Below, in pieces: positions 56,001-64,000 of a DNA stretch of 64,000 nucleotides. Source of the stretch: Ornithodoros turicata (taxonomy: Eukaryota; Arthropoda; Arachnida; Ixodida; Argasidae); NCBI RefSeq assembly GCF_037126465.1, contig NC_088203.1:51869581-51933580 (forward strand), written 5' to 3'. A program made the position numbers and the translations under genes. Under the pieces are notes generated by a model. It searched no databases and was not told the DNA's origin. It saw only the letters and a list, made by a program, of their open reading frames with translations. Every line of letters begins with the position of its first letter. The stretch's first letter is position 1.

Positions 56001-57022
56001 CAGGCTTTTATTAAACTTCTTTAGCCATTTCGAAAAAAACTTTCCATTTACTTTCTCCCGAAATGTTTCAGGAATCGATAGACACCAAATTTATGTGTCT
56101 ACCACTTTTCGTTTTTATAAAAAAGCATGAAGTGTGAGTACCCAAAAACACCCACTAAAAGCCCCAAGGACGGCGTCATTCTGTGTTGCCATCTGGTGAC
56201 GCGACAGCAAAACCGCGCAAGCCGTATCCTTCCGCCGAGCAAGCGTGCGCACCGTACCGTACTGCCTGGCTCCTCTCTCCTCTTTACTTTCCTGGACCGC
56301 AACTTAGGGCATGACCTTGGAGACCAGAACAAAAGCTTACTTAGCTGCTCGCAAAGGGATTATCGTCTGAGTCAGCATTGTCGCCAACAGCCAGAGACCA
56401 ACAACCATCTTCTTTTTTCAGTGCGCGTATAGAGAATTGAGATGAGTTTATTAGCTTCACATGAAACGTCAATTTGCCCGATCTTGCCTTTTCGGGTTTG
56501 TGCTTACTCAGTCAACTGTCTCATAAGTCTAACGAGAATCTGTCGTATTTACGATTAGTGGAAGGTCGACTTGATAAACATTCCAGTAACCTTCAATAGG
56601 ACTGCCCGTAATGTTCGTAATGTTGAAGCACCGATCAAGCGGATTACACACAGATAAATGTTCCTCAGGATAACTGCATTTAGAACTGCAGCTTTCTTTG
56701 TTCTTCTCTTTCTTTCATTTATTGACCGATTTATTTTTATTTTTATCTTATGATTTTCTTTTTTTTCACGTAAATGCTCCATGTGAACAAATAAGAAAAA
56801 TCGATCAAGCAACCTCTGCACAATTATTTCCGCCCACGCAATGGGCAACTGTCTTTTCCGGAACCCAAATTTACGTTAGCGAAACAAGGAAAACCAACGA
56901 CAATGCTCGATTACTTCATATGATGTCATGCCGTGTTTAAAAGTCCGACATCACTATTTATCACACAAACAAAACAAATTTCAATGAAACAATGGCTAGG
57001 AAGCAAGCGAGCTGGTGAAGAT
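53001..57022. other. Long stretch without recognised genes
   Basis: Contains a T run at 53060-53076 and a short repetition of CATATATGTCATATATATCTC at 55911-55945. Frames of 60-100 residues lack motifs. Confidence 0.45.
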
Positions 57023-57158
57023 GATGCATGATGTAAACCCCCCCCCCCCCGAGACTAGGGAACACGAAGAGACAGACACAAACAGCTGTTTTTGAGACTT
57101 CGTGTTTGTGTCTGTCCCTTCGTGTTCCCTAGTTCTCGGGGGTTTTACATCATGCATC
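57023..57158. repeat. Foldback of ~56-60-bp arms
   Basis: The arms 57023-57082 and 57103-57158 are reverse complements apart from a longer C run in the left arm and a few mismatches; GATGCATGATGTAAA, CTAGGGAACACGAAG and GACAGACACAAA recur inverted. The loop of about 20 bases contains CAGCTG. No coding capacity. Confidence 0.85.
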
Positions 57159-59600
57159 AAATTTCGATGTCTGTCCAAGTCATTTTAGCGAACGAGAGCC
57201 ATATTTTTGACTGCTTAGGCTTAGCGGGGCGGACGCGACGGAACAGCACGTTAGGTAGTTGATTATTAGGTTAGTAAAAGTTTGGTGTTTCCATTCTCAT
57301 GTTCATGTTGTTTATTTTTCAACGGGGACTTCGATCATGTTATTTTGAGATACGGCCAATTTTTCGATACCGGTTCCCTGGATTTTCCATCTTTCGACAC
57401 TTCTGCTGGTTGCGTTGGGTGACCCAAAACCTCTACCCATCGTTCTTTGCACAGCAAACAAAGGGAAGCCTTCGGAGGAATTGATAAGGAAAAGCTCCGG
57501 GTCACTGGGGATTCTCCACTGAACTAGTGACTCTACGCTGAACCAGCTGAACGAAAGGTCTGGTGTAATGTGAAGTACCCTTCGAAAACCAAGGAGTATC
57601 TAACAATATGTAAAGAAGTTTTCGGGTAATAATCATGAGATGGAATTTGTGCTCTGAGACCTCCTCGCGTACATAAACACGGAGTTCAAAGAGTTTTAGG
57701 AGCTTCCATCTTCTCCTTTTTTTATTTCTTTTTTGGAATAGCTGTTGCTAAATGCAATGCATTTATTTAGACTGACTGAGTGTAAGTATTGAGCCTATCA
57801 AAGCTCAGCGTCGCGCGCGGGTTTGAGCGTTCTCTACAAGGCTATTTCTTGTCGCATTATAGTAATTTCTTGATCTGGCTTGAGACCACTTAGGGCACAA
57901 TAGGATCCTGTGTTGGCAGTGTTGTGTCCGTTTTTGTTTGTCTCCAAAAAAATATCAAAGTTGACTCAAAGTGTCGAAGAGCACCATATTCACTGCAACT
58001 TTGCGGACGATGTACACAACGGATAAGATTGAGCTTTATGCCGTTTAATTTGTCATCCATGGGGCTATCGAATGATGTATAATTTGTTGCTCTACTCTGT
58101 CAGCAACGTAAGCGATACTTCTTTTAGTAGCACCATACCAGCGAAAAATGCCGAATTTCAGAAGCCTTTATCTAAAAAACCCCACCAAAAACTGCACAGA
58201 AGAAAAATCAAAATTCGGAGTTGATCGGTAGGTGCACTATGAATTTTTTGCCTGCCCTATACGCGGAGCGCATTCAAGCGGTGGCACCGTGTCCTGCGTG
58301 TTGCACTTTCAACTTCTGTCTTCACATAAAAAGTAACTGCTATCATTTGAAACCGTTCTGAGCGCTTGCGTTCATAACAGTGTTGTAATCGCTGAATTTA
58401 GATTGTGGAGCAACCAGATGTGCTCGCATATTTTGTGGGATTTTTTGCCCTGTTCTTCGACAGAACGCAAATCTTTACAACAGATATAAAAATCTAATAG
58501 CTAAACACGATGGGCTCACGGCACGCGAGAACTGCTACGCGATTGCACGCAACCCCGTAAATTTTCAGTATCACATCATAAACCGAACGCGCCTGTTGGA
58601 AAAGCTTTGTGTACACGCACCTCGCTGTGACAAATGTCGCATCACAATCTCTAAGGGAAAGTTGTCACAGCCTGATGGACCCCCAAATTGCAACAAAACG
58701 AAACGAGAAAGTATCGCTCACTATTTCATCACATTATTGAAATACAAATATGACATACTACACCTTTTACACAGCACTTCAGCAAACAAACTTCGCGCAC
58801 ATCCACAGAAACGCCATGCCCTTGGCAAAGGAATGGATTGGATTGGATAACAGATCGTAAGTCACATCCGTCACATCGCTGTGACACCATTTTTGGTTTT
58901 GGTATCTCCGAACTACAATGAAATCTTCTTAAATCGATGTGCTGCCACGGTGTTGTTTCGTTTCGTGTTCGCGCAATGCAAAAATGTTCCCCAAAAGTTC
59001 TCACCCACACATAGGTGTTTTGATATTCAAAACACGTCGCTACATGTGTTTTGTATTTTAAGATCTAGGATTTCGAACTCTGGGATGTCGTGGCCACGTG
59101 TTCATGTACTTTCTTTCAGGATGCTAAGCACCACGCTAAATATGAAAAGTCTGAATAGTATTCTACCCGAGAAACGTCATCTTGACGTCGGTAGACAGAC
59201 TGAACAGACAGACAGACTGAAACGGAAACAATTAAATCGGAAGGGGAGGGCTGGGTCCCACGAATGGGCACTTGTTTGCTGCCTTATCGAAGGTCGCGTC
59301 CCTTTCGGGGACCATCGTAATCCCCTCAAAACCGTGGCTTTCGGGCGCGACCTTGTTCGCCCCTAGCTTCGATCGTAGTTCAACTCTACCAAATTGGTGG
59401 CGCTGTCGAACGCTATGACGTTATTTGTTTACAAACAGTGATAGGTCTGTTGTTAGCTGCATGCACCATTGGCCTGGATCCTCTCAATCATACTGTGTGG
59501 GATTCGCTATCTCGTCCCTGAGGTGAACGGCTGCTTCTGCTTTCGCTCTCATCAAGGCCAAGCTAGCGTGCTATCTTCTGCGTTACGTACCCCAGCCCAA
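57159..59600. other. No gene recognised
   Basis: Short frames without motifs. At 59286-59362 GGTCGCG and CGCGACC frame a GC-rich patch of unclear meaning. Confidence 0.4.
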
Positions 59601-60610
59601 CCCTGGTAGCACACTATATGTTGCCGAAACGTTGCCCCAATGTTTTCTTCAAACGTTGCATACACGTCGCTAATGTCCTCTTCAGGCCACGTTCTAGCAA
59701 CGTTGCTAGAAAATGTTATACAACATTGCGGCAACATGACAACTGCAACATTCCACATAAGGGCAACGTTATGACAACATTTAGGTAATATTGGCAAGAG
59801 GTTGGTGGAGGTATTTGTGCGCTATTATTTCTTACTTTTCTTTTTTCTTTTTTGCGTCGGATCAGAGATGCATACTGACTGCAAGCACCTGCACGCCACT
59901 GTTAGCCGACTTGAGCTCTGCGAATCTCCGCTTCACTTATACTGGAGTGGGGCTAGGGGAGACCGCTTGGGTATCCCTGTAGGTATCCCGTTTGGACATA
60001 GAGATACTGTCATCAAGCAGTAGGCTCTATTTGGGAACAGGATGAGGCATATACTAAAATGCGAAGTGTTGGGGGCATGCTCATTAAGTGTAGCAGTGCG
60101 TACAGCGTTTGCAACGGTGACCAGGATGCGTTCTTGTAGTTAGCCCTTGCATCTGCAAGAGTCAAGTGCACTCAGCAACATTTTTGACATCCCTTCCTGT
60201 CATGTACTGTGTTTTTAATTCAAGCTTTCTTCTCTAATGTAATTACCTACTGTTTGGAGCTGTAAAACCGGTAGGTTTCCTCTGTGGGTAAGAGTGTTAC
60301 GCAGTGTTATGTTGCTGGAAAGTCAATAAACAACTTTCAGGAAACGTAGAGCCGCAATATTCCTCCAACGTTGCTCTGCAATGTTGCATGAACATTGGTG
60401 AATGTCAAGTAACGTTGGTCCACTTCTGACAATGCTGCAGGAACGTTCGGCCGCAACGTTGCTCAAATGTTGACCTTCCATGTCGCTTGAACATTGCTGA
60501 ATGTCAAGTAACGTTGGTCCACTTTTGATAATGTTGATAAACGTTGCACCACATTAGACAACATTCGCAACATTGCTGCAACGTCGAGGCCACAATATGT
60601 GCTACTAGGG
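59601..60610. mobile_element. 1-kb element with AACGTTGC motif clusters at both ends
   Basis: The inverted ends are CCCTGGTAGCACACTATATG and CCCTAGTAGCACATATTGTG. Within ~180 bp of the left end and ~260 bp of the right end, AACGTTGC, GCAACATT and related near-palindromes occur many times in both orientations; the centre (about 59800-60340) is plain. No transposase frame is present. The ends resemble those of the MITE at 9448-9571. The superfamily is not identified. Confidence 0.7.
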
Positions 60611-60622
60611 AAAGAACACACG

Positions 60623-61866
60623 CGGTCCTCAGGATGTCCCCAAAGTGTCATCGGGTCCTCGTCCTTCGATATGAATCTGCTGAACGTCCTGCGGACGATA
60701 CTCGCGGATTGTCCGCGAAAAGTCATTCAGGTACGTCCTCTGCGCGTCCCTGTGGGTAACTGGCTGGATGAGAAATATTGTTTTGTTCAGTTTACCTGCT
60801 AAGATTCCCCAAATATTGAGTGATACATTTGATTTGTTTTTTGGGTCGATCTCTGGGGCTGAATGGCATTTGTCCTGTGTAAGATTTATCTTCCCAAAAA
60901 AGGTGACTGTCTATGACACATGGAGCATTTACCGAGTAAAATACATTCGCGCGATTCTGTTGCACTGTTTTGGATCTCCCAAAGTCCTATCGAACGTCTC
61001 AAACCAAAAGCAGTAAGAAACACAGGCCTTACATCGATGGAGAGATAGTACTATAAGCAATTCCTCGTTTGTTGTATTATTTGTTTGCATAATTGAATTA
61101 AAACTTAGCAGCTCACCCTTCGTTTTTAACTCAGAAGCGACTAAGACTCTCGAATTTACGGCAATACGCGTAACAAGCAATAAATAGTATCTGATTTCTC
61201 TTCGGAAGGAAAGTCGAGTACCTTTCGAAGTGAGTTTCTCGGACTTAGTGCTTTTTCGGAATCTTTAATATTTCTTTCTGCTTGCATTTTAAACCGCCGC
61301 GCTTGTTATCCGTTATGGGAAATACGCTAAACAAATAGAAAAGAGAAAATGAAAAGCTGGTGACTAAGGTTGAAAAAATGTCGACAAAAGAAAAACGGCT
61401 TTGTACTCAAAACGTACGCTCCCTTCTTAAAACAAACAAATAAATAAATCATCATTTTATAAGATATCCTGTTTTGCTCCCAAAACCGTACTTATGGTGT
61501 TTTTGAGAGACTTCCTGAGGAGCTTCGGAGGATGGCCCGAGGCGTTGCATTTTAACGCTTTTCTGACAAATTGAGGACCATACGGGGATGTCCGAAGGAT
61601 GTTATTCGTGTCCCAGCGGAACATCCCTGGGATGACCTGAGGATACCATTGTGTTCTTGGGGAGACAACCACCAACGTTCCAGGAACATCCTGTGGACGT
61701 TCGTTTTGGGACATCTGGACATCCTGGGGATGTCCACGAAAATCCGTATGACGTCTCATGGACGTCAAAATTACTGCCAAAGTTGCATCCATAGATGTCC
61801 CAGGTCAGTCCAGTGGATGTCCTTACTGACGAGTCAAGGATGTTGTACGGTCATCCTAGCCCACGC
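60623..61866. mobile_element. Second element with GGATGTCC motif clusters at both ends
   Basis: The left part (60623-60760) and right part (about 61505-61866) are dense in GGATGTCC, GGACATCC, GACGTCC and GAGGAC-type near-palindromes, while the centre is plain. The outer ends, ACGCGGTCCTCAGGATGTCC and inverted GCGTGGGCTAGGATGACC, could be decayed TIRs. No transposase frame was seen. It directly follows the preceding element. Confidence 0.55.
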
Positions 61867-62414
61867 TTAGAAATGTGATTTACAGTGACTATCAAGCTAT
61901 GTATGTTGCCGAATTACATGCTGGCTCGAAGGAACTACTCCTAGGTTATTCGAGGAAGTACGCTCCTTATATAGACGAGCTCACTTATCCTGAAACAAAG
62001 CACAATTGCAGATCAGAATACTCCCACACAATCATGTTTCTGTATATAATGTTGTAATGTCTATAATATATGTTTCACAATATAACTGGTAGTACAAAAT
62101 ACACCAAAACTCTTTAACGAATGTAGTCAAATTTATTCACCAAACACATGAAATCACATTCCTAGAAATGTCACTATAGCCTTGTGGCATATACTTCCAT
62201 ATACTTCATGGAGGTAAGTAAATATCACAGTTTGTGCTTACATTAAAAAAAATCAATAAAATGTTTAGAGATTGTCATTATAAGGAGCACCTCAATAGAG
62301 AAACTGTAAAATAGTGCAGAATGAACTGTAGCTTGTTTATCACAGCTCGCTTAAAACAATAAAATAGTTTAAATATATGTTATGTGAGCATATCAAAACA
62401 CATTTACTGATATA
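61867..62414. other. No gene recognised
   Basis: Unique-looking sequence without coding motifs. Confidence 0.45.
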
Positions 62415-62542
62415 CACTCTTAAAAACGAACTTCGCCGCATAGCACGCTCCTAGCCAACCGTCATCTCGAATGATATCGTTATCTGCCCTGATTTGTTGA
62501 AAACAGGAGGTTGTTATGTGGTGAAGTTCTGTCTTTAGAGTG
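62415..62542. mobile_element. 128-bp MITE, TA-flanked
   Basis: Inverted ends CACTCTTAAAAACGAACTTC and CACTCTAAAGACAGAACTTC with TA on both sides (62413-62414, 62543-62544). The interior has TGATTTGTTGAAAACAGGAGG, which recurs in the third copy below. Possibly a mariner-type MITE. Confidence 0.8.
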
Positions 62543-62572
62543 TAATAAAGGAATTTTTCAAATCAACTTCTA

Positions 62573-62625
62573 TGGTACACACTTAAAAACAAACTTCGCT
62601 TGATAGCACGCTCCCTTGTCTAGAC
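62573..62625. mobile_element. Truncated copy of the same MITE family
   Basis: CACTTAAAAACAAACTTCGC and TAGCACGCTCC match the left end of the copy at 62415; the right end is not present. Confidence 0.6.
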
Positions 62626-62763
62626 AGGCACCAACTGAATTTTGTCAAAAAAATTCAATTCATTATTCACAGAATATCGGTTCAAAATTTGATTGTGATA
62701 ATATATCAACAATAATTTGTCTTGAGCAGACTGGAGTAAATCTTGACACAGGATTCTTAACAG

Positions 62764-62965
62764 CACACTCTTAAAAAAGAACTTTACCTAAATAGCCCGC
62801 TCCATAATCCCGAATGACAGCGTTCTCGCCCCTGATTTGTTGAAAACCGGAGGCGTGGGCTTTTTTGTATCAATTGTGAATTCATCAGTAGTACAAAAAA
62901 GGCGTACGCCTCCCGTTTCCACCAAATCACGGGCGAGAACGATATCATTCGGATGATGGCACTGA
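62764..62965. mobile_element. Third MITE copy, rearranged as a foldback
   Basis: It starts CACACTCTTAAAAAAGAAC and has GTTCTCGCCCCTGATTTG and GGAGGCGT; the inverse blocks ACGCCTCC, CAAATCACGGGCGAGAAC and ATTCG follow at about 62905-62953. The internal inverted repeat is imperfect. Related to the copies at 62415 and 62573. Confidence 0.65.
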
Positions 62966-62985
62966 TAGCATATGCTTTACATTAC

Positions 62986-63294
62986 CAGCTCCGGTGGCGT
63001 AGCGGTAACGCGTGCGCTTGGAGAAATAGAGGTCCGCGGTTCGAATCCGCGGGCCGGCTGTGCCGTCTGGGGTTTTTCCTGGGTTTCCCTCAGATGTGTA
63101 ATAGGCGTATGCCGGCACAGTTCCCCTGAAGTCGGCCCATGGACGCAGCTCTCCTCCCCCCGAGCGGATTCCGCTCGGTCTTCCACTTCACCCTTTCCTC
63201 TCCTCCTCTCCACCACCTTTCCCTTCCCGAGAAACATGCCGCCTAATCAGGCAGGCAGACCTCTCGGGTTCCTCCCAACGACATTCCTCACAAC
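62986..63294 (+). mobile_element. tRNA-derived SINE (Ruka-like) with 13-bp target duplication
   Basis: The head has TGGCGTAGCGG (A box) and GGTTCGAATCC (B box), the internal RNA polymerase III promoter of a tRNA, with a foldable T arm (CGCGG/CCGCG) but a poorly paired acceptor stem, so it is tRNA-like and not a tRNA gene. A tRNA-unrelated body with TTTTCCTGGGTTTCCCTCAG and a pyrimidine-rich end follows. The insertion is flanked by TGCTTTACATTAC at 62973-62985 and 63295-63307, an exact target duplication from LINE-type retrotransposition. SINEs of this kind are described from ticks. No protein is encoded; the frames across it are accidental. Confidence 0.9.
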
Positions 63295-63307
63295 TGCTTT
63301 ACATTAC

Positions 63308-64000
63308 ACTCAATGGCCCACTTCCTCAGAGAAGTCGAAATCTGCGGTACTTCATTTACATCTGGCGTGAACGTACCATGTACGGCCGCCGGGCTCGATT
63401 CTGTTCTGCCTTGGAAATCACATTGAGTACTTTGTGTTTCAAACTGTTTAGTAGCAAACAGTTCGGACTCCATTCATCATCTCACAATCAAGTTGTTGTT
63501 GTTCAGCACTCTCTGACGTCGACGAATAAGTTTCCTCAATCTCCTCGGCGACGGGTGGCTGACTGGAGGGACTGCTGAGAACACAATTCTCATCACTTTC
63601 AATCAACATGTACACAAAGGTCTTCATCTTGATCCCGACCGACACCCGTGTTGCTCGCGCAGCGTATTCAGGGCGTCAGCCGAAATCGCATGGAGCTTAC
63701 TTACAGCCCGCATAGTGCCTTCATGTACACATACCTTTTACCCTTAACTTTCGGCATCACGGCAACTTCATGCACATTTAATAAGCCCACCTTGAAACCT
63801 CACAACGGAAAATGCCACTGGAGAAAACACGCCGGCACCAGGGGTACGAAGCTGTAGTAGAAATCTATTGTAGCAGAAAACTCACGTGACCTCCGCAGCT
63901 CGACCAATGACTGAGGACTAGCCACCCAATTTTGTTGTTTTTGATTATGTCGCGAATGACGTAAATGACGTGTCGTCCGTTTCTCTCTTACTAATTTCCA
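63308..64000. other. Unassigned; possible first exon on the minus strand
   Basis: On the minus strand from an ATG at about 63627 a frame reads MKTFVYMLIESDENCVLSS followed by an acidic, Ser/Gln-rich stretch (EEIEETYSSTSESAEQQQLD), reaching GTGAGATG, a splice-donor-like sequence near 63472. It has the look of a host first coding exon, but I do not recognise it and cannot exclude chance. Confidence 0.25.

Noticed and set aside
57038..57050. Poly-C run as regulatory or telomeric sequence
   Set aside because: It lies inside a foldback arm and is simply an expanded homopolymer.
62988..63060. Functional tRNA gene
   Set aside because: The A and B boxes and T arm are good, but the acceptor stem pairs poorly and a SINE body with a target duplication follows.
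1..64000. CRISPR array, rRNA genes, bacterial operons or phage
   Set aside because: No regularly spaced repeats, rRNA-like blocks or operon structure are visible; the composition is that of repeat-rich animal DNA.

Overview
The window reads as animal nuclear DNA, most likely from a tick or another chelicerate. There are no prokaryotic operons and no clear complete host gene, and almost everything recognisable is transposable-element sequence in different states of decay. A tick origin is suggested by a tRNA-derived SINE at 62986-63294 that resembles the Ruka-type SINEs described from ticks, together with Penelope-like, P-element-like, Mutator-like, THAP/ISL2EU, piggyBac, hAT and many Tigger/pogo elements. 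The species assignment is inference; the element families are read from protein motifs, terminal inverted repeats (TIRs) and target-site duplications (TSDs).

Layout. 1-7010: a MULE transposase cut by the window edge, a probable solo LTR, a non-LTR endonuclease fragment, two inverted copies of a GC-rich repeat, and a dead Ty3/gypsy pol with its 3' LTR. 7011-13700: a reverse-transcriptase scrap, two small MITEs and a long Mutator-like transposase broken by a 4-bp tandem duplication. 13735-17690: a P-element-type THAP transposase flanked and entered by non-LTR sequence and carrying a 173-bp MITE in its coding region. 17691-22640: exon-like pieces of unknown origin, a clean non-autonomous hAT-like element with an 8-bp TSD, and a YqaJ-nuclease-like ORF. 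23466-29573: a Tigger-like MITE, a minus-strand THAP/DDE_Tnp_4 transposon, an internally deleted pogo element, a Penelope-like retroelement with its GIY-YIG domain, and an internally deleted piggyBac. 30346-35089: non-LTR scraps, a perfect palindrome and several Tigger/pogo remnants. 39190-43030: a hAT-like transposase abutting a 3'-truncated minus-strand non-LTR element, then another Tigger-like MITE. 43893-44480: a large foldback.

The best preserved part is 46829-50650. A Tigger element with TIRs and TA duplication has a complete-looking 1605-bp pogo-superfamily element inserted in its transposase gene. That inner element has 23-bp identical TIRs, a TA duplication and an uninterrupted 424-residue transposase on the minus strand, so it is probably the youngest insertion here. 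Removing the insertion and one TA leaves the outer reading frame continuous. The same arrangement is seen for the MITE in the P-element transposase.

The right end (51986-64000) holds a non-LTR ORF1 fragment with a 2A-like motif, two adjacent roughly 1-kb elements with clusters of near-palindromic motifs at both ends, a MITE cluster and the SINE. Long stretches, notably 35090-39050, 44481-46828, 50653-51985 and 52980-59600, contain nothing I can support as a gene. No rRNA, functional tRNA or CRISPR array was seen.
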